Part shown: positions 51,595 to 59,536 of the stretch, piece after piece
Layout of the letters: the number at the start of each line of letters is the position of its first letter
Position numbering within the stretch: position 1 is the first letter of the stretch
Assembly (NCBI RefSeq): GCF_000359125.1
Contig: NZ_CAAF010000081.1
Coordinates: forward strand, 1 to 59,536
Direction of reading: 5' to 3'
Source of the DNA: Mesorhizobium sp. STM 4661
Lineage (GTDB): Bacteria > Pseudomonadota > Alphaproteobacteria > Rhizobiales > Rhizobiaceae
DNA length: 59,536 nt
The notes under the pieces: generated by a model
What the model saw: only the letters and a program-made list of their open reading frames with translations
What the model was told of the DNA's origin: nothing
The model's database searches: none
Translations under genes and position numbers: made by a program

Positions 51595-54500
51595 TCAGCG
51601 GTCAGTCGCGGCATGCGCCGGCTGCTCATCGACATAGTCGGCTTTCCTGGACGGATTGAACAGCTTGCGGGTGGTCACGAAGAGCAGCGGGATGAAGAAC
51701 ACGCCAAGGACGGTCGCGGAAATCATGCCGCCCATGACACCGATGCCAATCGAATTCTGGCTGCCTGATCCCGGGCCATGCGCGATCGCCAGCGGCAGCA
51801 CGCCGAGAATGAACGCCAGCGAGGTCATCAGGATCGGCCGCAACCGCTGACGGGACGCTTCGAGCGTCGCCGCCACCAGCTCCTTGCCGGCCTTCTGCTG
51901 GTCGATTGCAAATTCGACGATCAGGATCGCGTTCTTGGCGGCGAGACCGATCGTCGTCAGCAGGCCGACCTTGAAATAGACGTCGTTGGACTGGCCGAAC
52001 AGCGTTGCGGCGGCCAGCGCGCCGAACACGCCGATCGGCACCGCCAGCATCACCGCAAAGGGGATCGACCAGCTTTCATAGAGCGCGGCGAGAGCCAGGA
52101 AGACGACGAGAATCGATATTGCATAAAGCTGCATTGCCTGGCTGCCGGAAAGCTTTTCCTGCGCCGAAAGGCTCGTCCACTCGTGGCTGAAACCTGGTGG
52201 CAGTTGCGATATCAGGCCATCGATCTCGTTCATGGCATCACCGGAGCTTGCGCCCGCCGCGGCCGATCCCTGGATCGCGACCGCCGAGGCGCCATTGTAT
52301 CGTTCGAGGCGCGGCGAGCCGTAGGTCCATTTGCCGGTGGCAAAGGCGGAGAACGGCACCATGGCGCCATCGGAATTGCGCACATACCAGCGATCGAAAT
52401 CATCGGGCTGCATGCGGAAATCGCGGTCCGCCTGGACGTAGACGCGCTTGACGCGGCCGCGGTCGACAAAGTCGTTCACATAGCTGCCGCCCCATGCGGT
52501 CGACATGGTATCGTTGATATCCGCCAGGCTGAGGTTCAACGCGCTTGCCTTTTCCTGGTCGATGGTAACAGCGTATTGGGGCGTGTCATCCAGACCATTC
52601 GGTCGTGTTCCGCTCAGGACCGGACTTTGCGCCGCCATTCCCAGCATCTGGTTGCGCGCCGCCATGAGTGCATCATGCCCTGCCCCGCTGCTGTCCTTGA
52701 TAAAGAAGTCGAAACCGGCGGAGCTGCCGAAGCCGGGAATTGCCGGCGGCGCAAGCGCAATCACGCGCCCATCCTTGATTTTCGAGAATGCCGCCATCGC
52801 CCGTCCGGCGATCGCCCGCGCGCTCGATTGCGGCGTGGTGCGCTCGGCAAAATCCTTCAGGTCGACAAAGGCGATCGCAACATTCTGACCCTGACCGCTG
52901 AAGTTGAAGCCGACACTGCCGAAGACGCCGTCGACGTAATCCTTCTCCTGCGTGTTGAAGTGACTCATGACCTGGTTGAGTACTTTTCTCGTCCGATCAG
53001 CGGTAGCACCTGGAGGAAGCTGGATCGTCGTGATCAGCCGTCCCTGGTCCTCATCCGGAATGAAAGAGCTCGGCAAGCGGTTGAAAAGATAGCCGACAGC
53101 GACCGCGATCAGCACGAACACCGTGAGAAAGATGACGGAGCGCCGGATCATGCCGTGGATGCCGCGCTGGTAAAGCTGCGTGCCGCGCTCGAACCCCCGG
53201 TTGAAGATGCCGAAGACGCCGCGCTGCCGCGATCCGTGCGCGGGCTTTTTCAGGATGGTGGCGCAGAGCGCCGGCGTCAGGATCAGGGCAACGATGACCG
53301 ACAGGATCATCGCCGACACGATCGTCACCGCGAACTGGCGGTAGATGACGCCGACCGAACCGGAGAAGAACGCCATCGGCACAAACACCGCCGACAGCAC
53401 CGTGGCAATGCCGATGAGCGCCCCGGTGATCTCTTGCATCGACTTGATCGTCGCCTGGCGCGGAGAAAGGTCCTCTTCCTCCATGACGCGCTCGACATTT
53501 TCGACCACCACGATCGCATCGTCGACCAGAAGCCCGATGGCCAGCACCATGCCGAACATGGTCAGCGTGTTGATCGAGTAGCCGCAGACGGCAAGAACGC
53601 CGAACGTGCCAAGCAGCACGACCGGGACCGCGAGCGTCGGAATGAGCGTCGCGCGGATGTTCTGCAGGAAGACGAACATGACGACAAAGACCAGCACGAT
53701 CGCCTCGAACAGCGTCATGACCACCTGTTCGATCGAGAGCCTGACGAAAGGCGTCGTGTCGTAGGGATAGGTGACCTCGACATTGGCCGGCAGCGTGCCG
53801 CGCAAACTATCGATCGTCGACTGAACGGCGGCGGCTGTGTCCATGGCGTTGGCGTCGCCCGCCAGGCTGATCCCAACGCCTGCCGCCGGCATTCCATTGA
53901 ACACGCCGGAGGTCGTGTAGCTCTCGGCGCCGAGTTCGATCCTGGCGACGTCGGCCAGCTTCACCAGGCTGCCGTCGGGCTGGCTTTTCAGGATGACGTT
54001 TTCAAATTGCTGTGGCGACTGCAGGCGGCCGCCGGCTGTGATCGTCGCGTTGAGCTGCTGGCCGTCCCGCTGCGGCAAGGCGCCGAGCTGCCCGACGGAA
54101 ACCTGGGTGTTCTGGGCCTGGATGGCGGCGGCGACGTCCGACACCATCAACTGGTATTGGGCCAGCCTGTCCGGATTGACCCAGATGCGCATGGCGTAGC
54201 GTGCGCCGAAGAGCTGGGTGTCGCCGACACCGGGGACACGCTTCAACGTGTCGTTGAGATTGTTGTCGATAAAGTCCGCCAGGTCATTGGGCGTCAGCTT
54301 GCCGTCGGTGGAAACGAAGCCGACAACCATGAAGAAATTCGATGTCGACTTCGCCACGGTGATGCCGGTGTTCTGCACCACTTGCGGCAATTGCGCCGTC
54401 ACCAGCTGCAGCTTGTTCTGGACCTGCATCTGCGCGACATCGGGGACGGCCCCGTTCGTAAACGTCAGCGAGATCGACGTCTGCCCGGTCGATGTCGAGG

Positions 54501-54741
54501 TCGAGGCGATGTAGTCGAGATTGTCGATGCCGGTCATGCCTTGCTCGATGACCTTCGTCACCGAGTTTTCCACGGTCTGGGCGTCGGCGCCGGGATAGCT
54601 CGCGGTGATGCGCACGGTTGTCGGGGCGATCTGCGGATATTGCGAGACCGACAGCGTGGCGATCGACAGCGCGCCCGCCAGCATGATGGTGATCGCGATA
54701 ACCCACGCGAAAACAGGGCGGTCGATGAAAAAGCGGGACAT
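51595..54741 (-). CDS. RND multidrug efflux transporter, inner membrane subunit (AcrB/MexB type)
   Basis: A proton-driven efflux pump of 1048 residues, the AcrB length. It begins MSRFFIDRPVFAWVIAITIM and shows the HAE1 pattern: proton-relay Asp pair in GLLVDDAIVVVENVERVMEE (TM4), Lys in GLAAKNAILIVEFAIDQQKA (TM10), and the FFNG-type loop. Two repeats of six helices surround large periplasmic domains. Substrate spectrum cannot be read. It follows the membrane-fusion gene by 9 nt; no TolC/OprM gene is nearby, so an outer membrane channel encoded elsewhere would be used. Confidence 0.95.
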   Translation of the reverse strand: MSRFFIDRPVFAWVIAITIMLAGALSIATLSVSQYPQIAPTTVRITASYPGADAQTVENSVTKVIEQGMTGIDNLDYIASTSTSTGQTSISLTFTNGAVPDVAQMQVQNKLQLVTAQLPQVVQNTGITVAKSTSNFFMVVGFVSTDGKLTPNDLADFIDNNLNDTLKRVPGVGDTQLFGARYAMRIWVNPDRLAQYQLMVSDVAAAIQAQNTQVSVGQLGALPQRDGQQLNATITAGGRLQSPQQFENVILKSQPDGSLVKLADVARIELGAESYTTSGVFNGMPAAGVGISLAGDANAMDTAAAVQSTIDSLRGTLPANVEVTYPYDTTPFVRLSIEQVVMTLFEAIVLVFVVMFVFLQNIRATLIPTLAVPVVLLGTFGVLAVCGYSINTLTMFGMVLAIGLLVDDAIVVVENVERVMEEEDLSPRQATIKSMQEITGALIGIATVLSAVFVPMAFFSGSVGVIYRQFAVTIVSAMILSVIVALILTPALCATILKKPAHGSRQRGVFGIFNRGFERGTQLYQRGIHGMIRRSVIFLTVFVLIAVAVGYLFNRLPSSFIPDEDQGRLITTIQLPPGATADRTRKVLNQVMSHFNTQEKDYVDGVFGSVGFNFSGQGQNVAIAFVDLKDFAERTTPQSSARAIAGRAMAAFSKIKDGRVIALAPPAIPGFGSSAGFDFFIKDSSGAGHDALMAARNQMLGMAAQSPVLSGTRPNGLDDTPQYAVTIDQEKASALNLSLADINDTMSTAWGGSYVNDFVDRGRVKRVYVQADRDFRMQPDDFDRWYVRNSDGAMVPFSAFATGKWTYGSPRLERYNGASAVAIQGSAAAGASSGDAMNEIDGLISQLPPGFSHEWTSLSAQEKLSGSQAMQLYAISILVVFLALAALYESWSIPFAVMLAVPIGVFGALAAATLFGQSNDVYFKVGLLTTIGLAAKNAILIVEFAIDQQKAGKELVAATLEASRQRLRPILMTSLAFILGVLPLAIAHGPGSGSQNSIGIGVMGGMISATVLGVFFIPLLFVTTRKLFNPSRKADYVDEQPAHAATDR

Positions 54742-54750
54742 TGGTTAAGC

Positions 54751-55995
54751 TCAGCGCACGGAGGAAGTCGTCAGGGTGTGTCGCGGCGGCGAGAGCATCG
54801 CCTGGCCGGCAGGGTTCGGTCCGGAGCCAGCGTCCGCCTTCAACTCCCCCGTCGCTTCGTCAACAACGACCGCACTGACGGCCACGTCCTGCCCGTCCTG
54901 GACGCGCTGGCCGCCTTCGACAACGATCCGGTCACCGTCTTGAATGCCCCGGTTGACCAGCCAGTTGTTGCCGACAATGCGATCCACGGCGAGGCTGCGG
55001 GTCTCGATCTTGTTGGCGGCAGTGACGAACTTGGCGATCGGCTCGCCCCTGGCATTGCGCGAAACGGCGCGTTGCGGCAGCAGGAAGCCGTCGATCGCCG
55101 TGCCCTCCTGAATGCTGGCGCGAACATACATGCCAGGGAGCAGAACGCGGTCGGGGTTTGGAAACACGGCCCTCAGCGTCACGGTGCCGACGGTCTCGGC
55201 GACGGCGGTGTTGGAGAATTGCAATTCGCCCGGCTGGCCGTAGGGCGTGCCGTCCTCTAGCTCGAGCTGCACGGGCACCTCGGTGCCATTGGCCTTGATG
55301 CGGCCTTCCGTGATCGCTTTCCTCAACCGCAGCAGGTTCATGCTCGACTGCGTGACATCGACATTGATGCGGTCGAGTTCGCGGATCGTCGTCAGCGCCG
55401 TCGTCTGGTCCGCGGTGACCAGCGCGCCCACGGTAACGGTCGAGGCATCGATACGTCCGCTGATCGGGGCGCGGATGGTGGCGTAATCGAGATTGATGCG
55501 GGCCGTCTCCATTGCCGCCTTTGCCGAAGCGACATCGGCGCGCGCCTGCAAGGCGGCGACCTCGGCATCGCCAAGGGCCTCGCGGCTGACGATGTTCTGT
55601 GTCTGCAGCGACCTGGCCCGTTCGAGCTTCGCCTCGGCATTGGGCACGGCTCCCTCGGCGTGCTGAAGAGCGGCGGCCGCGGTATCGTAAGCGGCCTGCA
55701 AGGGCGCAGGGTCGATCTCGTAGAGGACGTCGCCCGCCTTGATTTCGCTGCCCTCGACGAAGTTGCGGCTGCGGATTATGCCGCTGACCCTCGGGCGCAC
55801 TTCCGCGACCAGATAGGCGCTGGTCCGGCCGGGCAGCTCGGCGGTAATCGCCGCCGGCCGCGGGCGAAGCGTCTGCGCGCTGACCTCCAGTTTCACGTTC
55901 TGCGGCGTGCGTTGTGCCGCTGCCTGCTGTTCGCATCCCGACAGCAGGAGCGTCGCCGAGATGCCTGCGATAAAATGTAGGGGAAGGCTTTTCAC
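54751..55995 (-). CDS. RND efflux periplasmic adaptor (AcrA/MexA type) lipoprotein
   Basis: 414 residues from GTG 55995, chosen for the ribosome site GCGAGGT and because it puts the lipoprotein signal (LPLHFIAGISATLLLSGC) at the N-terminus; the frame extends to 56034. The order is typical: lipoyl-like half-motif VRPRVSGIIRSRNFVEGSEI, coiled-coil helices (about 95-170), the second half IRAPISGRIDASTVTVGALV, then the beta-barrel domain. Joined with the RND gene (9-nt gap) as a two-gene operon. Confidence 0.93.
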   Translation of the reverse strand: MKSLPLHFIAGISATLLLSGCEQQAAAQRTPQNVKLEVSAQTLRPRPAAITAELPGRTSAYLVAEVRPRVSGIIRSRNFVEGSEIKAGDVLYEIDPAPLQAAYDTAAAALQHAEGAVPNAEAKLERARSLQTQNIVSREALGDAEVAALQARADVASAKAAMETARINLDYATIRAPISGRIDASTVTVGALVTADQTTALTTIRELDRINVDVTQSSMNLLRLRKAITEGRIKANGTEVPVQLELEDGTPYGQPGELQFSNTAVAETVGTVTLRAVFPNPDRVLLPGMYVRASIQEGTAIDGFLLPQRAVSRNARGEPIAKFVTAANKIETRSLAVDRIVGNNWLVNRGIQDGDRIVVEGGQRVQDGQDVAVSAVVVDEATGELKADAGSGPNPAGQAMLSPPRHTLTTSSVR

Positions 55996-56061
55996 AGTCG
56001 ACCTCGCTTTGAATGCCGCGCCCTTTGCGCGCATTTGAATTCCAGGTTGGGATGTTGACGC

Positions 56062-56696
56062 TCAGCTCTGCTCAGGCAGGGCTGACAGCAGCTTGTCGAG
56101 CGTGATCGGATAGCTTCGCACCCGTGCTCCGGTCGCGTTGTAAATGGCATTGGCAACGGCAGCGCCCGAGCCGCATATGCCAAGCTCGCCAACTCCCTTG
56201 GTCGCAATCGGACCTGCCAGCGGATCGACCTCCTCGAGATAGATCGCGTCGATCGCCGGACGTCGGCGTGAACCGGCACGTGATATTCGGCCATGTCGTG
56301 GTTGACGAAACAGCCGTGGCGAACGTCCACCACGGCATCTTCGGTGAGTGCCGCGCCGATGCCGAACACGATTACCGTGCAAGCGCCGCACTGGCCGTGA
56401 TCGCAGCCTTTCTTCGAGCCCGCCAGATCAAGGTGCTCGCGCGGCACATCGAGCAGCGTCACGCGGGCGTCGACCGTCAATTGGTTGATTTGACCGTTGA
56501 TATGAAGATCGACATCGACAAAGGCGGTCGCGTTTTCGATCTCGGCCCTGCCTGTCCCGGCCATGCCTGTCTCGGCCATGCCTGTCTGCGCCGCTGCCGG
56601 GAAGTACGGCGGCGCTATCGAAGCGACGCCGGCGGCACCGCTTGCCAAGACCATTCGGCGGGTGACGCCGTTGGAATGGTTGTTGCACTGGCACAT
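56062..56696 (-). pseudogene. Deletion-fused remnant of an aldehyde oxidoreductase operon (paoA-like to paoC-like)
   Basis: The first part (56696 to about 56370) is a Tat-exported [2Fe-2S] subunit: GVTRRMVLASGAAG, then VDARVTLLDVPREHLDLAGS and KKGCDHGQCGACTVIV (three ligand Cys). Immediately after, the frame reads FGIGAALTEDAVVDVRHGCF, which belongs to the C-terminus of the large molybdenum subunit; the remainder of that end (IDAIYLEEVDPLAGPIATKG through SYPITLDKLLSALPE) follows in another frame after a one-base loss near 56260. So most of the [2Fe-2S] subunit's tail, the FAD subunit and nearly all of the Mo subunit are deleted. Not functional. Confidence 0.85.
56549..56592. repeat. Short 15-bp tandem repeat in the pseudogene
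   Basis: Units of TGCCTGTCYCGGCCA at 56549-56563, 56564-56578 and a degenerate one after. In frame they add five-residue units (TGMAE/TGMAG-like) after the Tat signal. Confidence 0.6.
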
Positions 56697-56923
56697 TGCC
56701 TTGATCCTCGGACACGATTGTGTGGAGGCTCAACGCTAGTTTTCCCTTGTCGCAGAGCTGTGCCGCAAACCGGCGAAATTGTATCGGCTTGTGAGAGTGA
56801 ACCTTTAAATATCAGAGGCTTAGAACTGATTTTGCGACAGCTTGATACATTTTTGTTCCTGCCGTTGGTGCGAAATCCAGTATAGTTCGGCGCAGTCTCA
56901 ATCAACCAAGTACAAGCTTGTGA

Positions 56924-57252
56924 ATGCCTAGCCGCACATTATCGTCGTCGATGATCATCGCGATATTCGCGATCTCGTCGGCAAATATCTGTCCCAGCAC
57001 GGCTATCGCATTAGCGTTGCCGACAGCGGGCCGTCGCTGCGCAAGATGATGCAGACCGCGTCGCCGGACCTCATCATTCTCGACATCATGATGCCTGGCG
57101 AGGACGGGCTGGCCGTATGCCGGCAAATCCGGGCCACGGATCTGCCGCCGATCATTTTCCTGACGGCGATGGCCGAGGACACCGACCGCATCCGCGAAAT
57201 CTTCGCCGAGATCCCCTCACGCGTCGAATATTCCGCGACGCCGCTTGGCTGA
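56924..57252 (+). pseudogene. Truncated response regulator receiver domain
   Basis: The frame from 56932 reads PHIIVVDDHRDIRDLVGKYL and later PDLIILDIMMPGEDGLAVCR and PPIIFLTAMAEDTDRI, a receiver domain with the acidic Asp pair and phospho-Asp. It has a TAG stop immediately before it (56929-56931). ATG CCT AGC at 56924 would join it if one C were restored. After EDTDRI the reading continues into unrelated sequence and stops at 57252, so the second half of the receiver with the conserved Lys and the whole DNA-binding domain are missing. A relic. Confidence 0.8.
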
Positions 57253-57332
57253 ACGAGCAGGACCGCCTGGCCGACTGCATTATCAGGCCAAGGCAGCCGC
57301 GACACGCGCAAGCAGCTTCCGGAAATTGAAAA

Positions 57333-57352
57333 GGGCGGCGCAAGCGCCGCCC
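57333..57352 (-). terminator. Intrinsic terminator of the FMN reductase gene
   Basis: GGGCGGCG (57333-57340) and CGCCGCCC (57345-57352) with a 4-nt loop; on the minus strand it is followed by TTTTC. Confidence 0.75.
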
Positions 57353-57383
57353 CGTATCCTTGGGAGGATAATTCAACAGGCGA

Positions 57384-57989
57384 TCAGGCCGCCTTGGCTT
57401 CCTCGGCGATCGCATCGGCCTTGCGCGCCGCCTTCAGCACCTTGGCCCACCAGGCGACGTCGTTGACCAGCGCGGTTGCCGCCTGGTTCAGGTGTTCAAG
57501 CTCTTCAAGCTTCTTCTCGCCTTGGCGGACAGCGAGGAAATCGCCCCAGGCGATATGGACGGCGGACTTGACCGGCGCCATCTGCAGCTCGACGGCATAA
57601 AGGCGGAGCTGCTCGACGGCACGCGAGCCACCGACGCTGCCATAGCCGACGAAGCCGGCCGGCTTCTTGTTCCATTCATTGGCGGCGTAGTCGATGGCGT
57701 TCTTCAGCACGGCGGTCGGGCCGTGGTTGTATTCGGCGGCGGTGAAGATGAAGCCATCGAACCCGGCGACCTTCTTCTGCCAGCGCTGCGCCACTTCATT
57801 CTGCGACGGCGCCCAGGCGGACGATGCGACCTCGTCGAAGAACGGCAGCGGAAAATCGCGCAGGTCGACGACTTCGACATCGATGTCGGCATGCGACTTG
57901 GCGATCTTGGCGATCCATTCGGTGGGAACGTCGGCGAAGCGCGCGGCGCGCGTCGAACCGACGATGATGGCGATTTTGGGTTTGGACAT
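57384..57989 (-). CDS. NADPH-dependent FMN reductase
   Basis: 201 residues with a flavodoxin-like fold. Motifs: IAIIVGSTRAARFADVPTEW (FMN phosphate loop), FTAAEYNHGPTAVLKNAIDY (typical EYN segment) and FVGYGSVGGSRAVEQLRL. Members reduce FMN, azo dyes or quinones with NAD(P)H. It is divergent from the HxlR regulator, the arrangement of quinone-stress pairs such as YodB and azoreductase in Bacillus. ATG 57989. Terminator downstream at 57333. Confidence 0.92.
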   Translation of the reverse strand: MSKPKIAIIVGSTRAARFADVPTEWIAKIAKSHADIDVEVVDLRDFPLPFFDEVASSAWAPSQNEVAQRWQKKVAGFDGFIFTAAEYNHGPTAVLKNAIDYAANEWNKKPAGFVGYGSVGGSRAVEQLRLYAVELQMAPVKSAVHIAWGDFLAVRQGEKKLEELEHLNQAATALVNDVAWWAKVLKAARKADAIAEEAKAA

Positions 57990-58016
57990 TGAGGGGCTCT
58001 CCTTGCGGGAAATTGT

Positions 58017-58051
58017 GGTATCGTTTGGATACCGGCGCTATATGAGATACC
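58017..58051 (+). promoter_or_regulatory. HxlR-type operator and promoter region
   Basis: GGTATC-N5-GATACC (58017-58033) is a perfect palindrome; a third GATACC half-site is 18 bp further on (58046-58051). CTATAT at 58038-58043 is a good -10 with the palindrome just upstream, so a bound repressor would block it. The transcript would start near 58050. Confidence 0.6.
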
Positions 58052-58080
58052 GCAAACTCGAAGTGCAAGGAGGCACGTTT

Positions 58081-58449
58081 TTGTTACTGAGGCACCCGCA
58101 TGTCACCGAGGACTGCCGAGCCATCTCGGAGATCCTGCAGCGCGTCGGCGATAAATGGACCGTGCTCGTCGTCGGCAAGCTCGGCGACGGGCCGCTGCGT
58201 TTCAACGAATTGCGCGCGGCCGTCGGCGGCATTTCGCAAAAGATGCTGACCACCACCTTGCGCGGGCTGGAGCGCGACGGTTTCGTCACCCGCACCGTAT
58301 TTCCGACCATCCCGCCGCGCGTCGACTATGAGCTGACCGATCTCGGCCGCGAGTTGCTGGTGCCGGTCGCAGCACTCGGCGAATGGGCGCGCAAGAACAC
58401 CGCGCGCGTCAAGGCCGCGCGTGAAAAGTTCGATGGGATTCACGCCTGA
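58081..58449 (+). CDS. HxlR-family transcriptional regulator
   Basis: 122 residues. The start is TTG 58081, because AAGGAGG lies 7 nt upstream and the promoter/operator is just before; an in-frame ATG at 58042 would be inside the operator. The winged helix is clear: EDCRAISEILQRVGDKWTVL, then GPLRFNELRAAVGGISQKML, then TTTLRGLERDGFVTRTVFPT and PPRVDYELTDLGRELL. The single Cys (EDCRAI) is at the position used as a redox sensor in YodB/HypR. Divergent from the FMN reductase. Confidence 0.92.
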   Translation: MLLRHPHVTEDCRAISEILQRVGDKWTVLVVGKLGDGPLRFNELRAAVGGISQKMLTTTLRGLERDGFVTRTVFPTIPPRVDYELTDLGRELLVPVAALGEWARKNTARVKAAREKFDGIHA

Positions 58450-58498
58450 AACCCTTGCGCCGCAAGGGTTTTCGTGCGGCGTCTAGCTTGGGCGAATT

Positions 58499-58813
58499 CT
58501 ACGGCTGCATCTGCATTCCGGCCTGCGGACGGCCTTCGAGCCGCTTCGATCTCGCGGCCTGATTGACCACCTTTCCGTCGATGGCGCAGCCCGCCCCTTT
58601 ACCGCAATTGCGCACAGTCATCGCACCGGTGTCGCACGTCCTCGCGATGCAGGTTTCGCACCCGGTCGCCTTCCCCTTGAGAGTGTGGTTTTCGGAAGCG
58701 CAACTGGCTTCGGCCTCGTCTCGTTTGACCTCGGTATACGCGGTTGCGGCCAACAGGCAGAACAAGGCTGCAAGCGCGCCTGCCAATGCGCCGTTCAGCA
58801 ATCGTTGACGCAT
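58499..58813 (-). CDS. Small Cys-rich secreted or anchored protein
   Basis: 104 residues; ATG 58813 has GGGGGAAAG about 4 nt upstream. A hydrophobic N-terminus (LAGALAALFCLLAATAY) is followed by a short domain with seven Cys (SCASEN, TGCETCIARTCD, NCGKGAGC), suggesting disulfides or a metal site. The C-terminal tail is basic. No family recognised. Confidence 0.7.
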   Translation of the reverse strand: MRQRLLNGALAGALAALFCLLAATAYTEVKRDEAEASCASENHTLKGKATGCETCIARTCDTGAMTVRNCGKGAGCAIDGKVVNQAARSKRLEGRPQAGMQMQP

Positions 58814-58930
58814 TGTCTTTCCCCCATGCCCTGCCGGACATGGTCACGGAAATGTGCGAACGGGACTGTGAAAAGCTTCACGCAGAATCGGTCTGGGGAT
58901 CACCGATATCGAAACTTGGAAATATGGCGG

Positions 58931-59326
58931 TCAGCCTTCCGCCGGGACCGCCTTCGGCTTGCCTTCGCCATCCAGCGCCACCATGACGAAATCGGCATGG
59001 GTGACCTTCTCCATCAGGTCGGAGAGATAGCGCTGCGCCCAGGCCTCGACCTTGAGCGTCATCGAGGTGCGGCCGACACGTTCGACATGGGTGTAGATGC
59101 ACAGCGTATCGCCGATCTTCATCGCCTTGGCGAACGACATCTCCTTGACCGCCGCCGTCACCACGCGGCCCTTGGCGCGTTCGGCGGCGCGGATGCCGCA
59201 GGCCAGGTCCATCTGCGCCATCACCCAGCCGCCAAAAATGTCGCCCGCCGCGTTGGCGTCGGAAGGCATAGCCAAGGTCCTCAGCGTAAGGTCGCCGATC
59301 GGCCGGCCGTTCGCGTATTGCACCAT
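58931..59326 (-). CDS. Acyl-CoA thioesterase (YciA-like hot-dog fold)
   Basis: 131 residues from ATG 59326, with GGGGA about 9 nt upstream; longer frames to 59369 are unsupported. Typical features of the hexameric YciA/BFIT group: LRTLAMPSDANAAGDIFGGW (with the catalytic Asn/Asp region), then VMAQMDLACGIRAAERA and VVTAAVKEMSFAKAMKIGDT. Cleaves acyl-CoA to the acid and CoA, broad specificity. It is the last gene; after it the window has no further feature. Confidence 0.93.
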   Translation of the reverse strand: MVQYANGRPIGDLTLRTLAMPSDANAAGDIFGGWVMAQMDLACGIRAAERAKGRVVTAAVKEMSFAKAMKIGDTLCIYTHVERVGRTSMTLKVEAWAQRYLSDLMEKVTHADFVMVALDGEGKPKAVPAEG

Positions 59327-59536
59327 GCGAGAAATCCCCGAGATCGACAGTTCCAATCAGGTATGGCATGCCGCCAAAGCGTCAACGCGCCACCAGTAGT
59401 GTGATTTGAAAATTTGGCAATGAGTGGGAAGTTGCCGCTCGTCCCCGTCGATGGGAACGAGCAAGTGGCGCCAGGAACGATCGGTCGATTGAGAGTTCTG
59501 GAATGACGGCTTAGGGCCCGAGCAGACTGTCCACTA
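59327..59536. other. Window end, no feature seen
   Basis: 210 nt after the thioesterase start, including its promoter region. I see no gene, repeat arm or terminator in it. Confidence 0.5.

Noticed and set aside
51399..51659. Plus-strand frame with a CVGCH motif like a c-type cytochrome
   Set aside because: No signal peptide, no ribosome site, overlaps the end of the RND gene and a perfect hairpin; the haem motif is by chance.
51778..55260. 1160-codon open frame on the plus strand opposite the RND genes
   Set aside because: It is a shadow of the GC-rich codon pattern of the minus-strand RND genes, with a His/Arg/Asp-rich composition and no known fold.
55992..56250. C-terminal extension of the paoA-like frame as a real protein end
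   Set aside because: After the frameshift the residues are Arg-rich with no similarity, while the other frame continues the molybdenum subunit.

Overview
The window is a high-GC alphaproteobacterial chromosome segment that looks like Mesorhizobium or a close Phyllobacteriaceae relative. The reasons are the codon use, promoters of the rhizobial type (CTTGAC-like -35, about 17 bp, CTATAT-like -10), several palindromic intergenic repeats that I recognise as typical of Mesorhizobium, and the gene neighbourhood carB, Lrp, trxB, lsrB, greA, which resembles the Sinorhizobium meliloti chromosome. Gene calls rest on reading the translated sequence; no database search was run. I saw no tRNA, rRNA, CRISPR array or complete insertion sequence.

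Layout. 0-5 kb: an SH3-domain envelope protein, a palindromic repeat and carB. 5-6.6 kb: a low-GC two-gene insert (a membrane-anchored unknown and a recombinase-like core-binding protein) with paired palindromes upstream. 6.6-19.7 kb: mostly housekeeping and small genes, including a DUF6644/DUF6152 pair, an ATPase zeta-like inhibitor, an LprI-like protein, an XkdF-like orphan domain, GNAT, lytic transglycosylase, ogt, cspA, a RelE-type toxin-antitoxin pair, GST, two tandem EAL phosphodiesterases, an aspartate-type aminotransferase, cupin, two methyltransferase-like membrane proteins (the second near 23 kb) and an alpha/beta hydrolase. 19.8-26 kb: an EF-G paralogue, an AbcR-type small RNA, and the lsrB-trxB-Lrp group.

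26-33 kb holds a complete set for making and transferring ADP-heptose to the LPS core (hldE-gmhA-gmhB on the minus strand; hldD-waaF-waaC on the plus strand), bounded by Lrp and greA. greA has a terminator inside its leader. 33-41 kb carries a TPR protein, DUF3775, two extensin-family proteins, an LssY-type protein, a frameshifted quinone oxidoreductase with a divergent LysR regulator, and a CorC/HlyC-type CBS protein.

41-50.5 kb is the most distinctive block: an eight-gene minus-strand operon with a BMP-type ABC importer, a protein that closely resembles biuret hydrolase, a second isochorismatase-fold hydrolase, a cupin and an allophanate hydrolase, facing a GntR/FCD regulator across an intergenic region with two inverted TGCATGCA sites. 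It is best read as uptake of biuret or a related ureide and its breakdown to ammonia and CO2. 50.5-59.5 kb contains a secreted small protein, an RND efflux pump, two gene relics (a paoA/paoC-like deletion fusion and a truncated response regulator), an FMN reductase with a divergent HxlR regulator, and a thioesterase.
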